DNA of 34,359 nucleotides from a virus: positions 1 to 34,359 of IMG/VR virus record IMGVR_UViG_3300030116_005585; one strand, given 5' to 3'. This document shows, piece by piece, positions 15,572 to 23,473 of this stretch. Both the position numbers and the translations under genes were made by a program. The stretch's first letter is position 1, and every line of letters begins with the position of its first letter. The notes under the pieces were generated by a model, which was not told where the DNA came from, made no database searches, and saw only the letters and a program-made list of their open reading frames with translations.

Positions 15572-18500
15572 TAGCGAGCGAGGATTCCTCCGTTGCGTTT
15601 TTGTTTGATTAACTCAGCCTGAACTGCTGCACCTATTAACCTACCTAATTGTTCGGCTTCTCCTGCATCTCCCTGAACTTCCGAACCAGACGCATCTACA
15701 TTTACCACAATATTAGCTCCTCCTAATTGATGATTTGGAACGATACCACCGCTGTTCTTTGGAACGAATAACTCTGGTCCTTTTTCTCCTACAACATAAG
15801 GTCTTCCCCCTGTTACTGGACCACCTCCAGCCCTTGTTCCAAAAAACTTTTGCCAGCTCTCACTATTAGATAAGCCTCCTAAACCTGTTGTTATTCCATA
15901 TTGAAGAAGCATTCTTGCAATACTACGGAAAATATTGCTAGCAACTTCTCCTAATGTTTTAGTTCCCTCTATTGCACCTTCTATAGCATTAACCATTCCA
16001 TCCTTAATTGTATCTCCTATTCGTTTATACATTTGGTCAACTCTTTTTTGCGCTGCCAATTGATCGTTTAACAATGCAATTTGTCTTATTGAATTTTCAA
16101 GAGCTTCTTTCTGTTCAGGAGTCGTAGCTAAATGCTGAAGTTCTGCAATTCTTTGTCGAATTGCGGCTTCTTTTTCTCCATACCTAATCTTAAGAAGAAT
16201 AGCTTCTTTTTCCTTCTCTAAATCTTGCATTATTTCTCCATATTTAACTTTAATATCATCTAAAGTCCCACTAAGTCCTTGCATACTTTCTTCAATACTG
16301 TTTATCAAGTCTTCCCCGCCGGGTAGCATCTTTAAAAGCCATTGAACACCGTCTTTAAGCGCTCCTAGAATAAAGCCTACTATTAAATTGAAAGTAAAGA
16401 AAATACCTTGAACTAATTTCAAAATAGCTGTCAAAGCATAAACAATTGGAGTGAAAACAATTCCAAGAGATGTACCAGCAGCAGCCAAGAAGCCATCCCA
16501 TGATTCTTTTAAGGCTCCTACACCAAGAGCAATATCTCTGCTCATTTCTCCTGAACCACCAGTTGTCCAGAAAACTTGTTCATCAATAGCTTCTTGAGCG
16601 CCTTTATAATCTCCAATTCTCTTTAAATTTCGTATTTGAAGTTCTAATTGAGCATTAACACGAATACCTGATTGTTCTAAAGCATCCAGATTTAAGGTTT
16701 GAGTTGCCTTGCCAATCTCAACTACTCGGTTATGTACTGCTTCTAATTGCGCTCCAATAGCACTACCAATAATCTGGGTTCCAAAACCGCCCATCCCCAT
16801 CATGTTTCCTATAATTGATCCACCTACACCACCAGCAACAGACCCAAGCCCCCCACCAAACAACATGGGGAAACCAGCTCCAAGCATTAAACTTTCATTC
16901 TTTTGACCTCTTATTCTTCTAATATTTTTTAACCTTTGTTGGGCCGTTCTTTTTTGTCTTTCAACATTCTTTTGAATTTTAGAGGCAGTTCTTTCTTGCT
17001 CCTTCATTTCTTTACTTATTAATCTTTCTCCTTTCAATCGCTCTTTCCCTTGTTGAACTAAACGTCTATTTTTTCTTTCAAGAGATTTAACCATTAAATC
17101 CCTTGCAGAAGCAGTTCCAGTTCCAGTTAGACTTGCTTCCCATTGAGCAAAACCACTTGTAGCTCTACCTGTTCTACTAGCTTTTATATTTTGAAGAAGA
17201 GTTCCTTTATTCTTTCCTACATTTGCTAACTTTCTTGCTGTTTCTTCTGCGTTAACTCCAAGTGTCTTCATCGCATCCTTGGAGATTTTTAACTCCATAT
17301 TCAAACGACTAAAGACCGGATTAGCCTTTCCAAATCCAAATAAAGCAGCAGTTGTCTTCTGTGCTGCTCTTTCTGCACCAATTAATTTCTCTATAGCACC
17401 TCTTATTCCTTTAGTACCAAAAACCATCCAAGCAGTTGCTAATAATGCAACACCCCGTGGATCGAGTAGCGCAAAACCAGCAGCCGTCTTAGCTGCTGCT
17501 GTTAAACCAGTTAAAGCTATCTTTGTATCAGCTATTCCTTTAGCCGCTACACCCATTCCCGGCAGCCCTAATCCTGCTCCTCCACTTGCTAAACCTCCTG
17601 CAAATCCCATAGTTTTTGCACCTAAAGCACTAATTGCCCCTCCTGCTTGAGTGTTTAAGCCCATTCCTAATCCTGCTAATCCTGCCCCTGTCCCTACCAT
17701 CAGTCCTCTGCGCTCCATTCCTCTTCCGGGTCTTGCTTCTCGTGCGACTCTTCCTCCTATTCCCCTTAATCTTTCAGCTAAACTTACAGATTTCTGCTCC
17801 TTCTCATTCACTTTACCCATTATTCGATCTCTTTCTTTTAACTCAGCATTAATAGCCTTTTGAATATTTCTTACTCTTGCTGACGCAACTTTATAATTTT
17901 CATTTGTAGTTAGCATCCGATCTTGGATGCCTTGTGCTTCTGACAATAACTGTTTTAAACCCTCTAAACCTCCTGCTTCTCCTGCTGCTCCTGTAAGACT
18001 TGAAGTTGGTGTTCTTCTTTGCTCTCCTATTATTATTTGATCCATTATTCTCTTCCTTGCCATTAACTCAGCGTTCAAAGATTTTTCTACAGCTCTAACT
18101 CTTTCTGACGCAGATATATACCCTCTATTGGTTGAAATTAATCTTGATTGAGCCAACGTAACTTCATCTAATAATTTTCTAAGTCCAATTAGTCCGCCGC
18201 CTTTTGCAGATTGAATCCGATCAAAAATAGTTAATTCTGTTTTCGCAGGAGCTTTAACCTGCTCGACAAATTTACGAACAGACTCTCCTGCTTTTTTAAC
18301 TCCTTGAGTAAGACCTATTAATTTCTGTCCTACACTAAAAACATTTTTACCAAATAATGTATAAGCAGCAGTACCCGCTAAAATTGCAGATGTTAAGACT
18401 GGATGAGCAGCAACAACACCTAAGACACTTGCTTTAAATGCTAATAATTTTCCTGTTGTAAGATTGGCTGCAAGAGCAAAAGGCTTCAAACCTGCAACAG

Positions 18501-18807
18501 TTGTACTCCTTAAAGAAGCATCTAACGCTGTCGCTGCTTTATTTACAGCCCAAATTCCTGCTGTTGTTGTGACAATATCTAAACGTGCTCTTTTTGAAGC
18601 CGAAGCAAGACTATTTGTTCTTTTCTCTAATGATTGAATACTTTTAGCTGTTCTATCTGCGCTACTTGTAATTCCTTTAAAACTTTTAGTCCCAATGTTG
18701 TCTAGTTTTTTTTCAATTCGATCTAAACTCTTAGTAAGCCTTGCCAAAGCTCTACCAAGATCAGTGTCTTTAACCTTTAATTCAATTAAGCGGGTATAAT
18801 CAGCCAC
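15571..18807 (-). CDS. Tape measure protein
   Basis: 1078 residues, the second longest protein of the window after J. Long alpha-helical stretches come first (residues 1-120, 190-350). Gly/Ala-rich hydrophobic segments follow (about 370-480, 640-690 and 770-830), suited to insertion in the host membrane. Near the C-terminus is the typical motif RAGGGPVTGGRPYVVGEKGP followed by ELFVPKNSGGIVP. A repeated helical unit (LIGLRKLLDEVTLAQSRLIS and GLEGLKQLLSEAQGIQDRML) lies at about 210-300. At the usual rough ratio of 0.15 nm per residue the tail would be about 160 nm long. The G/T chaperone upstream and M downstream confirm the role. Confidence 0.95.
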   Translation of the reverse strand: MADYTRLIELKVKDTDLGRALARLTKSLDRIEKKLDNIGTKSFKGITSSADRTAKSIQSLEKRTNSLASASKRARLDIVTTTAGIWAVNKAATALDASLRSTTVAGLKPFALAANLTTGKLLAFKASVLGVVAAHPVLTSAILAGTAAYTLFGKNVFSVGQKLIGLTQGVKKAGESVRKFVEQVKAPAKTELTIFDRIQSAKGGGLIGLRKLLDEVTLAQSRLISTNRGYISASERVRAVEKSLNAELMARKRIMDQIIIGEQRRTPTSSLTGAAGEAGGLEGLKQLLSEAQGIQDRMLTTNENYKVASARVRNIQKAINAELKERDRIMGKVNEKEQKSVSLAERLRGIGGRVAREARPGRGMERRGLMVGTGAGLAGLGMGLNTQAGGAISALGAKTMGFAGGLASGGAGLGLPGMGVAAKGIADTKIALTGLTAAAKTAAGFALLDPRGVALLATAWMVFGTKGIRGAIEKLIGAERAAQKTTAALFGFGKANPVFSRLNMELKISKDAMKTLGVNAEETARKLANVGKNKGTLLQNIKASRTGRATSGFAQWEASLTGTGTASARDLMVKSLERKNRRLVQQGKERLKGERLISKEMKEQERTASKIQKNVERQKRTAQQRLKNIRRIRGQKNESLMLGAGFPMLFGGGLGSVAGGVGGSIIGNMMGMGGFGTQIIGSAIGAQLEAVHNRVVEIGKATQTLNLDALEQSGIRVNAQLELQIRNLKRIGDYKGAQEAIDEQVFWTTGGSGEMSRDIALGVGALKESWDGFLAAAGTSLGIVFTPIVYALTAILKLVQGIFFTFNLIVGFILGALKDGVQWLLKMLPGGEDLINSIEESMQGLSGTLDDIKVKYGEIMQDLEKEKEAILLKIRYGEKEAAIRQRIAELQHLATTPEQKEALENSIRQIALLNDQLAAQKRVDQMYKRIGDTIKDGMVNAIEGAIEGTKTLGEVASNIFRSIARMLLQYGITTGLGGLSNSESWQKFFGTRAGGGPVTGGRPYVVGEKGPELFVPKNSGGIVPNHQLGGANIVVNVDASGSEVQGDAGEAEQLGRLIGAAVQAELIKQKRNGGILAR

Positions 18808-18835
18808 TCAAGAAGAAAGAAAATCTCTTCCTAGC

Positions 18836-19379
18836 TTACCTTGTTTGCGTCCGAGAAGCAGCACCTCTTTGAGCTGCTTGCTTATCTCTTTCCATATCTT
18901 CATTTTGAAGCTCAAAAAAAGCAGCCCAACGAATCATTTCTTCTCTTGTTAGCGTTTTGCTTAATTCTGATACTGTTTTCCCTAACTCTTTTGCTAAAGA
19001 ATAGACAAAACGCAGTTCATTATTCGCTTTTCATGTCTGCTTTAGCTTCATCCACCTCCTTGGCTGCACCAGATTCAAGCATTGCTAACTGTATTTCCTG
19101 AAGGATTGCAGCTTCAACTTCCCTTCTTAATGCAGCCTTGTCTCCATCAGTAAAAATTCTTTTTCCATCTTCATCTAAAGCCTTTTGCATCATTAAAGCT
19201 AAAGCAAATTCATTCGCATCATCAGATTTGGTGGTTTTTTTCTGAATAGCTTCTCTTTCTGCAATTGTTAATGGATGCCAATAAACAGTAAGAATAGTTT
19301 TGCCATCTTTAACAACAGTGTGGTTATAAAGTTGACTCACCCCAAAATTATCTTTGAGGAGTTCAATAGCTGTTGCCAT
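18836..19379 (-). CDS. Predicted frameshifted tail chaperone (GT product)
   Basis: The T segment has no ORF of its own with a normal start. In the frame reached by a +1 (or -2) shift, codons from 19030 to TAA at 18838-18836 encode ELRFVYSLAKELGKTVSEL, then SKTLTREEMIRWAAFFELQN and a polar end. This is the typical T domain (LG-x-T-x-x-EL, MT-x-E-x-x-x-W-x-A-F). The shift must happen between 19030, just after an in-frame TGA at 19033-19031, and the 0-frame TAA at 19022-19020. The only run there is AAAA at 19032-19029 inside ATG AAA AGC GAA TAA. The extended product should chaperone the tape measure, as gpGT does in lambda. Confidence 0.72.
19020..19379 (-). CDS. Tail assembly chaperone G-like
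   Basis: 119 residues, directly upstream of the tape measure gene. The N-terminus (MATAIELLKDNFGVSQLYNH) precedes an HPLTIAEREAIQKK segment and a helical C-terminus rich in Ala/Glu. The protein coats the tape measure during tail assembly and is not kept in the virion, by analogy with lambda gpG. Its 3' end carries the short frameshift window described for the GT product; most ribosomes should stop at the TAA here. A candidate promoter lies just upstream. Confidence 0.8.
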   Translation of the reverse strand: MATAIELLKDNFGVSQLYNHTVVKDGKTILTVYWHPLTIAEREAIQKKTTKSDDANEFALALMMQKALDEDGKRIFTDGDKAALRREVEAAILQEIQLAMLESGAAKEVDEAKADMKSE

Positions 19380-19403
19380 GATTACTGAAATTTATAGACT
19401 AAT

Positions 19404-19434
19404 ATTATACTAGGCCATTGCAGAAAACTGACAA
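19404..19434 (-). promoter_or_regulatory. Candidate promoter before the tail chaperone and tape measure genes
   Basis: On the - strand TTGTCA (19434-19429) is followed after 19 bases by a perfect TATAAT (19409-19404). The spacer is two bases longer than ideal. Transcription would start near 19397 and give a leader of about 18 bases before the G start. It lies in the 30-base gap between the tail terminator and G genes and could raise expression of the chaperone. No experimental support. Confidence 0.35.
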
Positions 19435-19838
19435 GTGATGACTCCCAGATAATGTGATTCATCCTCATCGTCCACACCACCCGGCCCAACAATATCTCTT
19501 ACTTTTGGTTTACAGTTAAATGTATCTGAGTAAGTAGAAGCATTTACAGAAGTTAAACCATCAATAACTGATTCACTAATAGCAGCTAAAACAGAAGTAC
19601 CCTTGTTTTTTGGAACGTAAACATTGCATTGAATAAATCCAGCATAATAATCACTCGCTGCTCCTTGGTTTTGTAAGGTTGATTGCCCAAAATTTACTGA
19701 TACAGCAACATATTTTTTTGCTTTGCCCGGTTTTATATAAGGAACATTTTCATGCACTACCGTTACCGTTCCATCAGCGGCAATAACCGCATCGGTTACA
19801 GCTTTTTCAAAGGCTGCTCTGGCATTTACAAGTGTCAT
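19410..19838 (-). CDS. Tail terminator-like protein
   Basis: 142 residues. The layout is that of the lambda gpU / HK97 tail-end family: an N-terminal helix (LVNARAAFEKAVTDAVIAAD), then beta strands (VTVVHENVPYIKP, YVAVSVNFGQSTLQNQG), a strand with YAGFIQCNVYVPKNKGTSVL and a C-terminal strand HYLGVITCQFSAMA. These proteins cap the tail tube when the correct length is reached and bind the head connector. Position between the head-tail genes and the tail chaperone is where this gene normally lies. It overlaps the preceding gene by four bases. Confidence 0.72.
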   Translation of the reverse strand: MTLVNARAAFEKAVTDAVIAADGTVTVVHENVPYIKPGKAKKYVAVSVNFGQSTLQNQGAASDYYAGFIQCNVYVPKNKGTSVLAAISESVIDGLTSVNASTYSDTFNCKPKVRDIVGPGGVDDEDESHYLGVITCQFSAMA

Positions 19839-20410
19839 AATTTTAAGTAGCTAATACGACCTGCTGCATCAACATCTCCACCAACTCTAATGTTAGGTCG
19901 TTTATCAGTAAAGAATTTATCTATTTTTTGATTTAATCCTTCTTTAAATCCACCTGCTCCACCTGCTAAATAGGAAAATACTTGAGATTTTGGAGATAAA
20001 ACAGCTTGGGGAGCATATCTAGCTGTGTTGCCAATAAAAATTGATTTATTAAGAGTAAACGTAGTAGGAACTGAGTGTCTTTGCTTGATATAAGGTCTAC
20101 TACCTGAAGCTAAAACTGTTTTCCCATTAATAACAGTTGTTTTGATGTTTGACCAAGGAGTGAAAGATTCTCTTTCTTCATTCCTATTAGGTCGTGTTAA
20201 ACCAGCTTTCCAACTAGAAGCAAAAAAACCTGTCAAAACAGGACTAACACCTCCTTTTTTTGCATCAGTTGTTAAATCACTAATAACAGCTCGAACAAAA
20301 CTATTTAATTGAACCGTAATTTCATCTCTAAGATCATCACCAATTATCTTCGCAAAGTCTTTTGCCTTTTGAGCCGTTCCTATTTTTCTCCGTTGCGCTC
20401 GTCTAGCCAT
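19835..20410 (-). CDS. Tail completion / head-tail joining protein (HK97 gp10-like)
   Basis: 191 residues with a basic N-terminus (MARRAQRRKIGTAQKAKDFA), a long helix, then SPVLTGFFASSWKAGL, a motif of the gp10/lambda gpZ type (P-V-x-T-G-x-x-x-x-S-W), followed by beta strands and NTARYAPQA, where these proteins often have N-x-x-x-Y-A. It helps to join tails to heads. The order adaptor, stopper, this gene, terminator fits. The call rests on motif and order; distant families could replace it. Confidence 0.7.
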   Translation of the reverse strand: MARRAQRRKIGTAQKAKDFAKIIGDDLRDEITVQLNSFVRAVISDLTTDAKKGGVSPVLTGFFASSWKAGLTRPNRNEERESFTPWSNIKTTVINGKTVLASGSRPYIKQRHSVPTTFTLNKSIFIGNTARYAPQAVLSPKSQVFSYLAGGAGGFKEGLNQKIDKFFTDKRPNIRVGGDVDAAGRISYLKL

Positions 20411-20796
20411 TAGAACCTCACTAATAAAGTGTATAAATAAACTTGACCACCTCTTCTTGTATCTATGTCAACAATTTGAGCAGCATGTGTTTCACCTGCA
20501 TAACTTAATGTCACTTCATCATTAAATGTTGGCTGATTGCCTCCTATTAAATCAGGTGTAATATATAATTTAGCCTGTCTTATTTCTCTTCCAGTATCTT
20601 CTTCTGATTTAATAAATTCAATTGGAACCTTAATGCTTGCATAGCTGGTATCCGTTGAAGTGACTACACCTGTGCTTGTATTATATGTTGAAGAAGCTTT
20701 TCTAGTGTAAGTAATTGTTGTATCTAAAGATGAACCAAGGTCTGCGACAACTTGCTTGGCTACATCTTTGAATAACGTATCTAATGCTCCCGCCAT
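20410..20796 (-). CDS. Head closure (stopper) protein
   Basis: 128 residues, mainly beta: TTITYTRKASSTYNTSTGVV, VPIEFIKSEEDTGREIRQAK, LYITPDLIGGNQPTFNDEVT and IVDIDTRRGGQVYLYTLLVR. This resembles head-completion proteins of the SPP1 gp16 / lambda FII group, which bind the adaptor and close the DNA exit channel. Its position directly after the adaptor gene and before the gp10-like gene supports this. It shares one base with the next gene. Confidence 0.72.
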   Translation of the reverse strand: MAGALDTLFKDVAKQVVADLGSSLDTTITYTRKASSTYNTSTGVVTSTDTSYASIKVPIEFIKSEEDTGREIRQAKLYITPDLIGGNQPTFNDEVTLSYAGETHAAQIVDIDTRRGGQVYLYTLLVRF

Positions 20797-20798
20797 AA

Positions 20799-21329
20799 TT
20801 AACCTCTAACAACTCTTACTTGATAACTACCAGAACCACCAAGGCAATAAGCACCAAGATAGGACTGAAGCCACGGATAAACGTCAAATACATTGTTAAT
20901 CGTTCCGACTCCCTGACTATCCGTATTGTATTTTACTTCAATTTCTCCTAGCTTCACCTGTTCATAAGTTCCATCAGTTCCTTTGTTACCAATCATTGCA
21001 GTCGTATCATTTGCTAACTGTCTTGCTAATTCATATTGAGCATATTTAATTCCATCAGGAATGGTTTCACACTTTAGGTCTACACCATCAACAGTGTAAT
21101 TATCTCTTGGCCATTTTAATGCTTGACCATCATCACAACGATCTCCATAGAAATTAAGACTATCTATCCAACGACAAGCAGAAATTAATGCTCTTCTTTT
21201 TGCATCATCACTCTTGTCATCCCAATCTGTTTCACTTGGAACGGTTTCAAAATACAGATCGGCCTCATTTAAAGTCACATAACTATTAGAGTTTGCTCCT
21301 TTTAACGTGGCATGAATAGCTGCGGCCAC
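20799..21329 (-). CDS. Head-tail adaptor (DnaT-like family)
   Basis: 176 residues. NSYVTLNEADLYFETVPSET, then DDAKRRALISACRWIDSLNF with a following RDN and DGIKYAQYELARQLAND, is the helical pattern of phage head-tail connector proteins that databases often label DnaT-like ssDNA-binding. In the virion it should bind below the portal ring. It is the first gene after the terminator that follows the capsid gene. The label DnaT should not be read as a replication role. Confidence 0.78.
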   Translation of the reverse strand: MAAAIHATLKGANSNSYVTLNEADLYFETVPSETDWDDKSDDAKRRALISACRWIDSLNFYGDRCDDGQALKWPRDNYTVDGVDLKCETIPDGIKYAQYELARQLANDTTAMIGNKGTDGTYEQVKLGEIEVKYNTDSQGVGTINNVFDVYPWLQSYLGAYCLGGSGSYQVRVVRG

Positions 21330-21366
21330 AACTTAATTAGTAAACCTCCTTTATATCATAGCGTCA

Positions 21367-21397
21367 TAAAAAAGCCCCACCCGAAAGTGAGGCTATT
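21367..21397 (-). terminator. Intrinsic terminator after the capsid gene
   Basis: On the - strand, GCCTCAC (21393-21387) pairs with GTGGGGC (21380-21374) with one G-T pair; the loop is six bases (TTTCGG), followed by six T (21373-21368). It lies between the capsid stop and the adaptor start. Because the tail genes continue in the same direction without an obvious strong promoter, it probably ends only part of the transcripts, which would make capsid mRNA more abundant than tail mRNA. Confidence 0.8.
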
Positions 21398-21423
21398 TTA
21401 TGCAGATCCAACTTAATTAAAAA

Positions 21424-22503
21424 TTAAAGTGTGGATGTGTCAAGTGGTGTGTTGACTGTCAACTGAACCATAGGAATTAGGTCAACATCATAAGTCGCTG
21501 TCCAGTTGTCCTTATTACCAAGAACACTGTTGGTTGGGTTGTCAGAAGCAGATCCCCACTTAGTACCCATAATGTGATACGCAGTGTGGTAATCAACTGA
21601 TAGAACATCCTGCTTAGAAAGAACGTTGCGATCAGCTTCAATCCGTAGATCCTGCTGAACACCTTCAAGGATTGTTCCAGACTTAACCAAATAGCAGTAG
21701 TACTCTTTGATGTGACCAGAGGAACCCGGCTGAACTGCGTTCACCTGAGAATCCATGATTACATTCAAGCCAGCGAAAGTACCGATGCTCTTAGCATCAA
21801 CACCAGCACCGCCGCCACCCCAAGTAATAGCTCCAGAAGAAACCATTGAGGCAGTAGAGAACTGTAAAAGTCCTACTTGATAGAGGTAGAAACCTACATT
21901 TGGGTGAACGATGATTGTGTCCAACTCATCGCCACGCTCTCCAAGAAGCGCACGAGCTTTAGCTACGTTTGCACCTGTTAGATAGTTAGCTTCAGCTTGT
22001 CCTGAACTAGCAGCAACTGCATAGTCACCAGCATTAGCGTTTAGAGCTGTACCGAATAAACCGTGTAGCTGATAGAAAAGTCTTTGGCTGTTTAACTTGT
22101 TGATTGCATCTGCAAGCTGGTTGCGAATGTGAAGCATTGGATCTTCACCAGCAGCCAAAACTGCTACATCATCAACCGCATAAGCAAAACCTCTGTGGCA
22201 GATAGATGCAATCTGAGTTGCTGTGCCAATCTTCTGAGGTGTTAAATAACCACCAGTAGATGTGCCCCAGTTAGCAGCACCTGTCATTACCTCTTCGGTA
22301 GGTGCTACTGGGTTGAACTCAGGAACTTGAATACGTGTTCCACCTTCCTTTGCATCAAGGAAAGGACTACGAACAACTGCGCCACTCTTTACAAAAAGAC
22401 TGCGCTCTTTAATTGCCTCACTTACATAGCGAGATAGATTATTCCTTTTTACGATGTCCGCAAGAAGGACACCGCCGGAATAATTCTGAAACGGGGCTGC
22501 CAT
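21424..22503 (-). CDS. Major capsid protein
   Basis: 359 residues. N-terminal MAAPFQNYSGGVLLADIVKR, then VPEFNPVAPTEEVMTGAANW, the long helix region HIRNQLADAINKLNSQRLFY, a domain with DTIIVHPNVGFYLYQVGLLQ and, near the end, NVLSKQDVLSVDYHTAYHIM. These are features of HK97-fold capsid proteins of the type found with DUF4055 portals. The protein assembles the head shell on the scaffold encoded just upstream. Codon choice looks more GC-rich than in its neighbours, as expected for the most highly expressed gene. A terminator follows it. Confidence 0.88.
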   Translation of the reverse strand: MAAPFQNYSGGVLLADIVKRNNLSRYVSEAIKERSLFVKSGAVVRSPFLDAKEGGTRIQVPEFNPVAPTEEVMTGAANWGTSTGGYLTPQKIGTATQIASICHRGFAYAVDDVAVLAAGEDPMLHIRNQLADAINKLNSQRLFYQLHGLFGTALNANAGDYAVAASSGQAEANYLTGANVAKARALLGERGDELDTIIVHPNVGFYLYQVGLLQFSTASMVSSGAITWGGGGAGVDAKSIGTFAGLNVIMDSQVNAVQPGSSGHIKEYYCYLVKSGTILEGVQQDLRIEADRNVLSKQDVLSVDYHTAYHIMGTKWGSASDNPTNSVLGNKDNWTATYDVDLIPMVQLTVNTPLDTSTL

Positions 22504-22568
22504 TTCAAATAATGGGGATTGATTTTACGGGGTCCAAGTCACAGACTCGGTTGCCAATTTCACAGAAA

Positions 22569-23294
22569 TTAGCTGGCTTGAGCTTCTCTTTTCAGCACCG
22601 CTGCAAGATCAGGCTCGGTAGCTTCAAGGGCCATTTGCCTTGTTAGGTTAATACTACCTTCTTTCCAAGGATTAGTCATGCCCGGAGAGACAGTAGAAGT
22701 AGGAGTAGGTTTAGCACCCATCCCTGCTGCACTGCTGGGTTTGAAGTGATGCTCCCAACCACTTCCGGGGTTTTTTAAGTTACTTATATATGCTGTTAAA
22801 TCTTGTTCAACTCCTCCATTAAGTACAACAACTTGACCATTATCATTCTTTTTAAGTTTGTTTTGAAGAAGAGAAAGTGTTTGCTCTGCATTAATCGCTC
22901 CAGAATCACTAATTGCTGCTAATGCTGCTGTTTTTGCAGTTTCAGCTTCATTAGAAGCCTTTAATTCTTCTAGTTGACGATTAAGTTCTGTTATTTTTTG
23001 TTCTTTGGTTTGGGCTGTTTGGTTCGCTTCTTCCCATAAGTCTTTCCATTGGCCTTGGTCTTCGAGGGTTTTTTTCCTTTGTTCATCTTGTTTTTTGTAG
23101 ACATCATCAAGTTTTCCCTTGATACCTTTAAATTTATCCTCAGTTTCATTTAACTGAGTTTTTAAAGCAGAAATTTGAGATTCGTATTCTGCTTTAACAG
23201 TATCTAAGTTTGGGGCTGGAGTTGTAGGAGTCTCAGCCACGGGCTGTTCAGCGGGAGTCACAGACTCAGGCTGAATGACTTTTTCTTCAACCAT
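22569..23294 (-). CDS. Head scaffolding protein
   Basis: 241 residues. A Pro/Thr-rich start (TPAEQPVAETPTTPAPNLD) is followed by a long coiled coil (about 30-125, LDTVKAEYESQISALKTQLN onward), a short globular part and a C-terminus NPWKEGSINLTRQMALEATE PDLAAVL. The NPWK/NPF-x-[LI]T-x-Q ending recurs in phage scaffolds, whose C-terminus binds the capsid protein. It lies directly upstream of the capsid gene. No protease gene is seen near it, so the scaffold probably leaves the prohead or is cut by another enzyme. Confidence 0.82.
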   Translation of the reverse strand: MVEEKVIQPESVTPAEQPVAETPTTPAPNLDTVKAEYESQISALKTQLNETEDKFKGIKGKLDDVYKKQDEQRKKTLEDQGQWKDLWEEANQTAQTKEQKITELNRQLEELKASNEAETAKTAALAAISDSGAINAEQTLSLLQNKLKKNDNGQVVVLNGGVEQDLTAYISNLKNPGSGWEHHFKPSSAAGMGAKPTPTSTVSPGMTNPWKEGSINLTRQMALEATEPDLAAVLKREAQAS

Positions 23295-23296
23295 AA

Positions 23297-23440
23297 TTAA
23301 TCTTCAGTTTCCTCAGTGTTTACAACAGGTTTTGCAGGTTTTGCAGGTGCTTTTGCTTTTGGTTTGGCTTTTGGCTTAGGAGCAAAAACAGCATCTAAAG
23401 CTTCTGCTGTTGTTCCTGAATCTAAGTCGCCTGTAGACAT
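23297..23440 (-). CDS. Lys/Pro/Ala-rich mini-protein, 47 aa
   Basis: Translation gives MSTGDLDSGTTAEALDAVFA, then a PKPKAKPKAKAPAKPAKP stretch and an acidic end (NTEETED). It lies between portal and scaffold, three bases from the scaffold start, in the same operon. A short acidic helix followed by a disordered basic tract suggests binding to DNA or to the portal or scaffold. Small Lys/Pro/Ala-rich proteins in this position occur in marine phages. The frame is open, and codon use looks coding. Confidence 0.65.
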   Translation of the reverse strand: MSTGDLDSGTTAEALDAVFAPKPKAKPKAKAPAKPAKPVVNTEETED

Positions 23441-23473
23441 AGTAAAAAATTAACTCAGTATTATTCTAATGTA

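Noticed and set aside
18841-19101. 86-aa open frame on the + strand
   Set aside because: It is antisense to the G/T chaperone region, where the T motif is clear on the - strand.
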